Shown piece by piece: positions 9,101-15,128 of a stretch of 33,471 bases of DNA. Location: the NCBI RefSeq assembly GCF_009932375.1, contig NZ_BLJG01000046.1, positions 1 to 33,471 on the forward strand, read 5' to 3'. The notes under the pieces were generated by a model. That model was not told where the DNA came from. It searched no databases and saw nothing but the letters and a program-made list of their open reading frames with translations. The position numbers and the translations under genes were made by a program. Position 1 is the stretch's first letter. Each line of letters opens with the position of its first letter. This DNA is from Pseudomonas juntendi (lineage in GTDB: Bacteria; Pseudomonadota; Gammaproteobacteria; Pseudomonadales; Pseudomonadaceae).

Positions 9101-9597
9101 CAGGCAATCCTCGCAGCGGGTTTGGCAGCTTCACGGCGCATGCGCAGGTAAACCCCGTTTTGATCGGTGATTTCAAAGCCAGCGCGTGTGTACAAGCGCT
9201 GCGCCGGGTTGTAGTTCTCTACGAACAGCTCGACCGCCAGGCCGAGTTGGTCGGCCCGGTACAGTTGCTGGTGGATCAGGTCGGTGCCGATACCTTGGCC
9301 CTGGAATTCGGGCAGCAGGGCAATATCGATGATGTTCAACCGGGCGCTGCCCCAATTGAGGTAAAGCCGGCCGATAGGCTGCCCGCCGGCTTCGATCACG
9401 CAGAAGTCAGCAGCGGGATAGTGCTGCTGGTAGTAGGCGTGCTGAAAGCTGAACTGCTGACTGAGGAACCGTTGGATTTCGTCCGCAGGCCAGCCGCTAT
9501 GGGACATTTCGAAAGCGCGGCTGGTGGCGTACAGGTGCTCGATAAAGCCCATGTCGCCTGTCTCCAGGGCACGCAGCGTCACAGCGTACTTCGTCAT
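9100..9597 (-). CDS. GNAT family N-acetyltransferase
   Basis: The protein has 165 residues from the ATG at 9597 (MTKYAVTLRALETGD). This start is chosen because an AGGGAAG ribosome site lies just upstream and the GNAT fold begins at once; a longer open frame to 9762 only reads through AT-rich intergenic DNA. The acetyl-CoA-binding motif A is clear (IIDIALLPEFQGQGIGTDLI, with Q-G-Q-G-I-G), and motif B follows (VELFVENYNPAQRLYTRAGF). The substrate is not predictable. Placement directly before the DUF6916-like, collar and adhesin genes suggests that it modifies a component of this locus, or a small molecule, but this is inference. It lies 119 bases downstream of the M50 gene. Confidence 0.9.
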   Translation of the reverse strand: MTKYAVTLRALETGDMGFIEHLYATSRAFEMSHSGWPADEIQRFLSQQFSFQHAYYQQHYPAADFCVIEAGGQPIGRLYLNWGSARLNIIDIALLPEFQGQGIGTDLIHQQLYRADQLGLAVELFVENYNPAQRLYTRAGFEITDQNGVYLRMRREAAKPAARIA

Positions 9598-9716
9598 CAA
9601 AGCAACTTCCCTGTAATCGATAACTGCTGGAGCAATGTAGCCGTGCGATGGACATCGCACGTTGAGATATGGCCAATTGATAGCACAATATCCCAATTGT
9701 CCTACAATCGCACTAC
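9598..9716 (-). promoter_or_regulatory. AT-rich gap with palindrome and CCAATTG direct repeats; possible internal promoter/operator
   Basis: This gap splits the locus into two gene blocks. It contains a perfect palindrome CGTGCGATG-GA-CATCGCACG (9642-9661) and two CCAATTG copies (9673-9679 and 9693-9699) 20 bp apart, about two helical turns. It is visibly AT-richer than the genes around it. No convincing -35/-10 pair with normal spacing was found, so the promoter itself is unproven. The palindrome could also act as a weak terminator or an operator. Confidence 0.45.
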
Positions 9717-11816
9717 TTAAAACCCACTTTCTCGCACCCCGATCGCGGCCATGCGTCGCCACGCTGCCGCCACCAGCGATTCGCCGGCACCGTTCAGTAC
9801 CACGACGCCCCGCTGCGGATGCGCAAGGGGTGGTTGATCCGGGTCTTGCAAGGCAAATTGCGCCCCGTACTGCGCCTGCAGTGGCTGGGCTTTCTTGTCT
9901 TCGTCACGGCGCACGGCGATTGGGCCTTTGTGGTCAGAAACCAGCGCCTCCTGGTCGATGTGGCTCACACCGGTGGCATCCACCGCCACCAGGCTCACCG
10001 CCAGGGCTCTGCGTAGAAAATCATCGGCTATGAATTGCCCCGTGCTGCCAGGCGCTACCCGCCACAGGTCGGCCTCTGTGAGGTAGCCACGCAGGCGCAG
10101 GCCATGTTCGGTCACCCGCGCCAGCGGCAGGTCGGCGCTGACCCAACGGCCCGGCTGCAGGCTGTCGGCCAGGTCACGCACGGTACCGGCGTGCGGCGCA
10201 CGCAGGCTCAAGCGCGCACGCTGTGCCGCCAGGCCGCGGTACTCCGCCACCGCCTCGGCCAGGCGCTGTTCGAGAATGCCACTGTCCACCGCCGTGGTAC
10301 TGCGGCTGGACAGGCGGCGCAACTGCAGCTGCAGAATGCTGATTTCACGCCGGTTGATCGCCATGCGCGATTCCAGGTCCGGCGAGGCCAGCACAGCCAG
10401 CACCTGGTTCTCGCTCACCTGTTGTCCGTCGCGTACCTGCACAGCCACGACCTGCGCCGCTACCGGTGCATGCAAGGTACTGGCCCGCGAGGCCTCAAGC
10501 ATCGCTGGCACCTCCACCCCACTGCGCCAGGGCACCAGCAGCAGCGCCAGCAATGCCATCAGGCCGCCCGCCAGCCATAGCACCTTGCGTGGCTGCGCAC
10601 GGTCGCGGTGCTGCCACCAGTGGCGCATTTCCTTCCACACCGGCAGGCCGATGAACCACACCAGTTCGACCACCATCAGGAAGATGCCGAGCACCTTGAA
10701 GAACAAGTGGTAGACCGCCAGCGCAATTCCGAAGAACAGCACGGCGCGCCACAGCCACGACGCGTACCCCCAGCACAGCAGCCGCTTGCGCAGGCTTGGC
10801 GACCAGTGTTCAGGCGGCGCTTCGCCGTACCCGAACAAGGTTTCACGCAGGTGCCAGCGGCACAGGGCGTAGCCTCGCCCTTGCAGGTTATCCACACCCC
10901 ACAGGTCGCTGAGCAGGAAGTAACCATCAAAGCGCATCAGCGGGTTGACGTTGATCACCAGGGTGGTGATCCAGGTCGCACTGGCAAGCATGAACGCCGC
11001 CGTGCGCCCTGCCCCGTCCGGCAGCAGCGACCAGGCCAGCAGGGCGATGCCTGCCAGCAGCAATTCCGCCAGCACGCCACCGGCACCGATCAGCAAACGG
11101 GTACGGCGGTCTTGCACGCGCCAGGCATCGCTGACGTCGGTGTACAGCATGGGCAAAAGCACCATGAACGCCACGCCCATGCTCGGCACCCTGCAACCGG
11201 CGCGCTTGGCCATGTAGGCATGCCCGAATTCGTGGCAAAGCTTGGCGAACCCCAAGGCAATGGCGAAGGCCGCCATGCCGCCAAAGCTCAACAACTGGGG
11301 AAATGTCGCCAGAAACCGCTCCCAGTCGCGCATCACCAGGAAGGCGCCCAACAGCACCACTACTGGCAACCCCACCCGCAGCAGGCTGGGCCCATGGCGC
11401 TCCAGCCATGGCCAGGTACGGTTGAGAAAAGCGTCCGGGCGCCACAGCGGGATTCGAAAGAACAGGTACTTGTGCAGCACCTGGGTCCAGATGCCCTGGC
11501 GCTGGCTGGCGGCCTTGGCCGCATAGCTGGCGCCCTGCTCCGGGTCGCCGCCGCTGATCAGGTCGTGGCCACGCAGGAACTTCAACAACTCGTCCAGCGA
11601 CTGCGGGGTCAACGGCACCCCAGGCTCGGCGTTGGCCGCTTTCAGCACTTGCAGTCCGTCCGCCAGGGCCCAGTGGCGCAGCAGGCGCATGGCAGGTGCA
11701 CCGAGTTTGAAATACTTGCCCCGCAACGGGTCGGCCAGTGTCCACTGCGGCGAACCGTCCAGCCCTGGCGTTGCCGCCGAGAGCTGCAAGTCTGGGCGTA
11801 GCGGCGGCAGCATCAT
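9717..11816 (-). CDS. M50 metalloprotease with PqqD/RRE-like N-terminus and HlyD-like C-terminus
   Basis: This 699-residue membrane protein has three parts. Residues about 5-90 look like a PqqD-type winged helix (RiPP recognition element): LRPDLQL, then WTLADP..GKYFKLG, then DELLKFLRGHDLI. Residues about 145-400 are a multi-spanning site-2-protease domain with HEFGH at 195-199 and a second metal motif NPLMRFDG at 291-298, so the zinc site looks intact. After a last membrane segment (about 413-430), residues about 435-640 form a HlyD-like region with a lipoyl-type half (STLHAPVAAQVVAVQVRDGQQV), a short coiled coil and the matching RAPHAGTVRDL half. The start overlaps the stop of the upstream adaptor gene (ATGATG at 11811-11816). 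It probably recognises, cleaves or escorts an exported partner, perhaps the adhesin; that role is inferred. Confidence 0.88.
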   Translation of the reverse strand: MMLPPLRPDLQLSAATPGLDGSPQWTLADPLRGKYFKLGAPAMRLLRHWALADGLQVLKAANAEPGVPLTPQSLDELLKFLRGHDLISGGDPEQGASYAAKAASQRQGIWTQVLHKYLFFRIPLWRPDAFLNRTWPWLERHGPSLLRVGLPVVVLLGAFLVMRDWERFLATFPQLLSFGGMAAFAIALGFAKLCHEFGHAYMAKRAGCRVPSMGVAFMVLLPMLYTDVSDAWRVQDRRTRLLIGAGGVLAELLLAGIALLAWSLLPDGAGRTAAFMLASATWITTLVINVNPLMRFDGYFLLSDLWGVDNLQGRGYALCRWHLRETLFGYGEAPPEHWSPSLRKRLLCWGYASWLWRAVLFFGIALAVYHLFFKVLGIFLMVVELVWFIGLPVWKEMRHWWQHRDRAQPRKVLWLAGGLMALLALLLVPWRSGVEVPAMLEASRASTLHAPVAAQVVAVQVRDGQQVSENQVLAVLASPDLESRMAINRREISILQLQLRRLSSRSTTAVDSGILEQRLAEAVAEYRGLAAQRARLSLRAPHAGTVRDLADSLQPGRWVSADLPLARVTEHGLRLRGYLTEADLWRVAPGSTGQFIADDFLRRALAVSLVAVDATGVSHIDQEALVSDHKGPIAVRRDEDKKAQPLQAQYGAQFALQDPDQPPLAHPQRGVVVLNGAGESLVAAAWRRMAAIGVRESGF

Positions 11817-13132
11817 AGCCCCACCGCCTGACGCAACGCTGCCAACGGCCTACGCAGCAAATACAGCGCCAGTGGCGCGCGATCGCCGAACAACTTGGCG
11901 GTGCCGCGCAAACCGATACGCGGCGGGGCGTTGTCGAAGCTGGCGTCCAGCCGGTAAGCCAACTGGCCGGCAGGCGTGCTCTGCGCTTCGTAGGCCGCAC
12001 GGTCAAGCTTGGCCGCATGGCGGTGCAATGGATCGCTGTCGAGGAACAACGCCACTTCGGCTCCTGTTTCCAGGCCAATGGCGTCGGCAACTGGCAGCTC
12101 GATACGCAAATCGGCCTGCGCCGGGTCGGCAATTTCCATCAGCCTTTCACCGGTACGGATCGGCTTGCCGAGCATACGCTGGGCATCGGCGAATACCGCG
12201 ATGCCATCGCGTTCTGCCTTTACCTCACTGCGCGCCAGCAAGTCGCGGGCGTAGTCGCGCTCGGCGCGCTTCTGCTCCACGCGTGCGGCCAGCATGTCCA
12301 GGCGCGCACTGGAGTCGGCATCGGAAAACGCCCGTTGGGTATTGGCTTTCAGTTCAGCCTCGGCGACCCCAAGGGTACGCTCGGCCACATCGGCCTGCGC
12401 CTTGAGAACCGTGGCATCGAAGCGCACCAGCGGTTCACCGGCACGGACCGGCTGGTTAGGCTTGACCAGAAACTCGGCGATTACACCGTCCAGCGGCGCG
12501 GCGACGATCTGGCCATTGCGCGGTACCACTTCGGCAGGCGCCAGTACCGACTGCCGGACAGGCAGCAGCAGCAACAGCAAAAGCGCGCCGGCCACGGCCC
12601 AGCGGGTGCGGGCCGGCCAGCGCAGGCGCCAGGGCTTGCTCGGTTGCAGGGCCCGCCAGGCATGGCTGTAGCAATCGCCCAACTGCGCCAGCAGCGCCTG
12701 CTCGGCCTCGCTCCACGGGTTGTCCCGGGCCAGCCACAACCCGCCAAAAACGTCACCACGGCGGTCTTTCAGCGGTAGCCAGAACGCATGGGGTGCCGAC
12801 AGCGCCTGCCAGTCATCGCGGCTGTTCGAGTCCACGCTGTCCTGCGGCACTGCACCTGGCAAGCCCAAGCGCTCGCCGTTGGCCAGCTGCGCGGCCACGC
12901 GCTCGATGAACACCACGAAGGGCGCGTTTGGCTCGACCACACTGATGCCGGTCAAGGCGCGGACCTTGCCGGCAATCAGCAAGGCGCCGTGGCGATAGCC
13001 AAACAACGGCTGGCTGTCATTGACCATGCTGAACGACAGCACCTCGATGGAGGCAGCCGCTCGCGCCTGACGCTCCAGCTTCAGGTAATGGGCCAGCAGT
13101 TGCTCCAGCGGGCCGGGAACGGGCGCGTTCAT
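11813..13132 (-). CDS. HlyD-family adaptor with GAF-like cytoplasmic N-terminus
   Basis: This is a 439-residue protein. Residues 1-160 precede the only clear membrane segment (about 177-192, a run of leucines), so they should be cytoplasmic. They resemble a GAF-type sensor fold (FGYRHGALLIAG, FWLPLKDRRGDVFGGLWLARD). After the membrane segment comes a membrane-fusion core: APAEVVPRNGQIVAAPLDGVI with VKPNQPVRAGEPLVRFD (lipoyl half), a coiled coil (about 240-310), then KAERDGIAVFADA and a beta-barrel domain. It overlaps both neighbours by stop/start codons (13129-13132 and 11813-11816). HlyD proteins link an inner-membrane pump to an outer-membrane channel, but no pump ATPase is encoded here. 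The GAF assignment is by eye and less sure than the HlyD part. Confidence 0.87.
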   Translation of the reverse strand: MNAPVPGPLEQLLAHYLKLERQARAAASIEVLSFSMVNDSQPLFGYRHGALLIAGKVRALTGISVVEPNAPFVVFIERVAAQLANGERLGLPGAVPQDSVDSNSRDDWQALSAPHAFWLPLKDRRGDVFGGLWLARDNPWSEAEQALLAQLGDCYSHAWRALQPSKPWRLRWPARTRWAVAGALLLLLLLPVRQSVLAPAEVVPRNGQIVAAPLDGVIAEFLVKPNQPVRAGEPLVRFDATVLKAQADVAERTLGVAEAELKANTQRAFSDADSSARLDMLAARVEQKRAERDYARDLLARSEVKAERDGIAVFADAQRMLGKPIRTGERLMEIADPAQADLRIELPVADAIGLETGAEVALFLDSDPLHRHAAKLDRAAYEAQSTPAGQLAYRLDASFDNAPPRIGLRGTAKLFGDRAPLALYLLRRPLAALRQAVGL

Positions 13133-13890
13133 TGTGGCTGGGCGAAGTGGGCGGTACCGCTCATCCCGGCCAGCAGGCCTGGTGTCTTGGCCGGCACGCT
13201 GGCGATCAGCAGCAGCGTCTGGCTGCCCTCATCGATACGCGCCCCCAGGCGCTTGACCACTGCATCAATGGGTTGGCCGGTTTCATCGGGGACAAAACTG
13301 AAGGTCTGCTCAGGCTTGAGTTTGCCGAGCCAGCGCGAGGGCACCAGCAAATGGATTTCCAGCGAGCGGTTGTCGACGATTTCCAGCAACGGCGCGCCGC
13401 TGGCCACGCTTTCGTGAGCCTGCACCCGGCGTGTCACCACTTGCCCGTCGAACGGTGCCTTGACCTGGCAACGCTGCACTTGCACCTGATAAACCTGGGC
13501 TTCGGCCTGGGCTTGCGCCTGGCGAGCCTCGGCCAGGCTTACCTCGAAACGGCCGACCGAATTCAACGCGGCCAGTTGTTGCTTGTTGCGCAGCTCTTCC
13601 CGGGCAGCCCGCACAGCAGCACCGGAGGCATTGGCCTGGGCCTGATAAGCACTGCAATCGAAGCGCACCAGCACATCGCCCTTGCTGAAGGCCTGGCCTT
13701 CGGCAAACGGCATCTCCACCACCCGGCCGGGCAACTCACTGGCCAGGACCGCCTGCGAGCGTGCACGCAAGACCCCGCGTATTTCGCTGGCAGTGGCTGC
13801 AGGTGCATCCAGCAACGGATCGCCCTCAGTGGCGGCTTGCGCCACAACGCCCCAAACAACCAGTACCGCACAGCCCAGCCACTGCTTCAT
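13129..13890 (-). CDS. Periplasmic adaptor (RND/HlyD-type membrane fusion protein)
   Basis: This is a 253-residue protein with a cleavable-looking signal peptide (MKQWLGCAVLVVWGVVAQA, cut about residue 19). The membrane-fusion architecture is compact: GVLRARSQAVLASELPGRVV with FAEGQAFSKGDVLVRFD, an alpha-hairpin at about 85-135 rich in A, Q and E, then RCQVKAPFDGQVVTRRVQ closing the lipoyl domain, and a beta-barrel at about 165-250. It is shorter than typical RND adaptors (about 350-400 residues). It is the first gene of the set. Its TGA overlaps the ATG of the next adaptor. No RND pump gene is next to it, so it probably works with the other two adaptor-type proteins. Confidence 0.88.
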   Translation of the reverse strand: MKQWLGCAVLVVWGVVAQAATEGDPLLDAPAATASEIRGVLRARSQAVLASELPGRVVEMPFAEGQAFSKGDVLVRFDCSAYQAQANASGAAVRAAREELRNKQQLAALNSVGRFEVSLAEARQAQAQAEAQVYQVQVQRCQVKAPFDGQVVTRRVQAHESVASGAPLLEIVDNRSLEIHLLVPSRWLGKLKPEQTFSFVPDETGQPIDAVVKRLGARIDEGSQTLLLIASVPAKTPGLLAGMSGTAHFAQPQ

Positions 13891-14034
13891 GTCGCTACGT
13901 CCTTGTATGAATCTTTACGCTTGCAAAGGGGTTATCAGCCGATTTGCCCCGAACTTGATCCACCGTCGGTCGCCCACCGGGCGTCATTGGCCGTTGGGAT
14001 ACAACAGAAGCGTCAAAGGCAGGAAATGAGGAGC

Positions 14035-14074
14035 TGTATAGCCGGGAATGTTGGGGACTGTGAAAAGCATCACA
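14035..14074 (-). promoter_or_regulatory. Candidate Crp/Vfr-regulated promoter of the adaptor-protease operon
   Basis: TGTGA-AAAGCA-TCACA at 14059-14074 is a perfect TGTGA-N6-TCACA palindrome, the Crp/Vfr consensus core. On the minus strand a TATACA hexamer (14035-14040) lies downstream. If transcription starts near 14025 to 14028, the palindrome centre is at about -38.5 to -41.5, close to class II activator spacing. No good -35 hexamer is present, as expected for an activator-dependent promoter. The leader to the ATG at 13890 would be about 135 bases. Confidence 0.5.
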
Positions 14075-14190
14075 AAAATTGCGCAGCGCAATGGCCGAAT
14101 GCTATCAATGTTTTTGTCCTGCTGGAAGTAGGCGCGCCTGTTAAACGTGGGCGATCACTGTCTTACGGTGTTTGGCCGCGCAAACGAAAA

Positions 14191-14216
14191 AGCCCGCCTT
14201 GAATAGGCGGGCTTAT
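14191..14216 (-). terminator. Intrinsic terminator of the tRNA cluster
   Basis: AAGCCCGCCT and AGGCGGGCTT pair around a 5-base loop. On the minus strand the stem runs into a T tract. It follows the last tRNA-Lys and should keep tRNA transcription out of the adhesin locus downstream. Confidence 0.85.
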
Positions 14217-14222
14217 CGTAGA

Positions 14223-14298
14223 TGGTGGGTCGTGTAGGATTCGAACCTACGACCAATTGGTTAAAAGCCAACTGCTCTACCAACTGAGCTAACGACCC
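14223..14298 (-). tRNA. tRNA-Lys (anticodon TTT), copy 2
   Basis: This is a 76-base cloverleaf with 7-bp acceptor GGGTCGT/ACGACCC, a GGTTCGAATCC T arm and an encoded CCA. The anticodon loop CTTTTAA gives anticodon TTT. It is identical to the copy at 14428-14503. Confidence 0.97.
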
Positions 14299-14303
14299 AA
14301 AAA

Positions 14304-14380
14304 TGGTCGGGGTGAGGGGATTCGAACTCCTGACATCCTGCTCCCAAAGCAGGCGCGCTACCGGACTGCGCTACACCCCG
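14304..14380 (-). tRNA. tRNA-Pro (anticodon TGG), copy 2
   Basis: This is a 77-base cloverleaf with acceptor CGGGGTG/CACCCCG and an encoded CCA. The anticodon stem-loop CTGCTTTGGGAGCAG gives anticodon TGG. It is identical to the copy at 14510-14586 and lies 5 bases upstream of tRNA-Lys copy 2. Confidence 0.97.
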
Positions 14381-14389
14381 AGGTCTTTC

Positions 14390-14420
14390 AAAAAAAAGGG
14401 CATCTCTTTGAGATGCCCTT
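14390..14420 (-). terminator. Intrinsic terminator between the two Pro-Lys tRNA pairs
   Basis: AAGGGCATCTC (14396-14406) pairs with 14410-14420 around a TTT loop. On the minus strand it is followed by an eight-T tract. It lies between tRNA-Lys copy 1 and tRNA-Pro copy 2, so the second pair may depend on read-through or its own promoter. Its stem sequence differs from that of the terminator at 14191-14216. Confidence 0.85.
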
Positions 14421-14427
14421 CTTTACA

Positions 14428-14503
14428 TGGTGGGTCGTGTAGGATTCGAACCTACGACCAATTGGTTAAAAGCCAACTGCTCTACCAACTGAGCTAACGA
14501 CCC
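14428..14503 (-). tRNA. tRNA-Lys (anticodon TTT), copy 1
   Basis: This is a 76-base cloverleaf with an encoded CCA and anticodon TTT. The sequence is the same as at 14223-14298. It is the last tRNA before the internal terminator. Confidence 0.97.
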
Positions 14504-14509
14504 GGAAAA

Positions 14510-14586
14510 TGGTCGGGGTGAGGGGATTCGAACTCCTGACATCCTGCTCCCAAAGCAGGCGCGCTACCGGACTGCGCTACACCCCG
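14510..14586 (-). tRNA. tRNA-Pro (anticodon TGG), copy 1
   Basis: This is a 77-base cloverleaf with an encoded CCA and anticodon TGG. The sequence is the same as at 14304-14380. It lies 3 bases downstream of tRNA-Asn. Confidence 0.97.
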
Positions 14587-14589
14587 AGA

Positions 14590-14665
14590 TGGCTCCGCGA
14601 CCTGGACTCGAACCAGGGACCCAATGATTAACAGTCATTTGCTCTACCGACTGAGCTATCGCGGA
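14590..14665 (-). tRNA. tRNA-Asn (anticodon GTT)
   Basis: This is a 76-base cloverleaf with acceptor TCCGCGA/TCGCGGA and an encoded CCA. The anticodon loop CTGTTAA gives anticodon GTT. It is the first gene of the tRNA cluster, about 95 bases after the predicted transcription start. Confidence 0.97.
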
Positions 14666-14767
14666 ACTGAACTTCGGTACTACTTTCCGATTTGCTACTC
14701 CGAAGACTGTGTTCGCTTCGGACTCTTGAGCTTCGCTGCTTTCGCGTTGTAGCTGCTGAGGCCGGCT

Positions 14768-14795
14768 ATTCTACATTCTTCGTTTTGCTTGTCAA
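14768..14795 (-). promoter_or_regulatory. Strong sigma70 promoter of the tRNA cluster
   Basis: On the minus strand there is a perfect -35 TTGACA (14790-14795), a 16-base spacer and a -10 TAGAAT (14768-14773). A run of A and T lies upstream, like an UP element. The bases after the -10 (AGCCGGCCTC) form a GC-rich discriminator, as in stable-RNA promoters under stringent control. The leader contains a CCGAAG/CTTCGG hairpin around 14700-14720. The rest of the 14666-15087 gap holds one REP element and no gene that I can support. Confidence 0.85.
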
Positions 14796-14984
14796 CCACT
14801 TTTTTTCATTCAACTTACTGATTTGTAAGTTGTTTTGCGGCCATCGTTACTGCTGATGATTCGCTTAGTGCCTGACAACGCGGCGTATATTAGGGGCACT
14901 CGTTTTTTGATGCAAGCAAAAATTTCAAAAATTTCAGCGGGTTATCCAGACAGGCTGGGAAAGCCCGAATTTGCTGGGGCAGTG

Positions 14985-15019
14985 CCGGCTTCTTCGCGGG
15001 TGAACCCGCTCCTACAGAG
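14985..15019. repeat. P. putida-type REP element (single)
   Basis: CCGGCTTCTTCGCGGG followed by TGAACCCGCTCCTACAGAG matches the 35-base extragenic REP consensus as I recall it for P. putida. It lies between the tRNA promoter and the clpB terminator and stands alone, not as a doublet. Confidence 0.85.
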
Positions 15020-15087
15020 TTATGCGCAGGCTTCAAGGCTGCAGGTAAACGTATGACCCGCTAACAGGCCAGCGCAGGCAGCCAGGC

Positions 15088-15114
15088 AAAAAAAAGCCCC
15101 GCAAATGCGGGGCT
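15088..15114 (-). terminator. clpB intrinsic terminator
   Basis: AGCCCCGC (15095-15102) pairs with GCGGGGCT (15107-15114) around an AAAT loop. On the minus strand it is followed by a run of at least seven T. It begins 15 bases after the clpB stop. Confidence 0.9.
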
Positions 15115-15128
15115 CATGGTGAAGCAGG

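Noticed and set aside
14223..14665. Genomic-island attachment site with integrase at the tRNA cluster
   Set aside because: No integrase or partial tRNA repeat was found between 1 and 14222; an island boundary could lie left of the window but cannot be shown.
14835..15056. A 73-codon plus-strand frame upstream of the clpB terminator region
   Set aside because: It crosses a REP element, has no ribosome site and shows no protein-like pattern.
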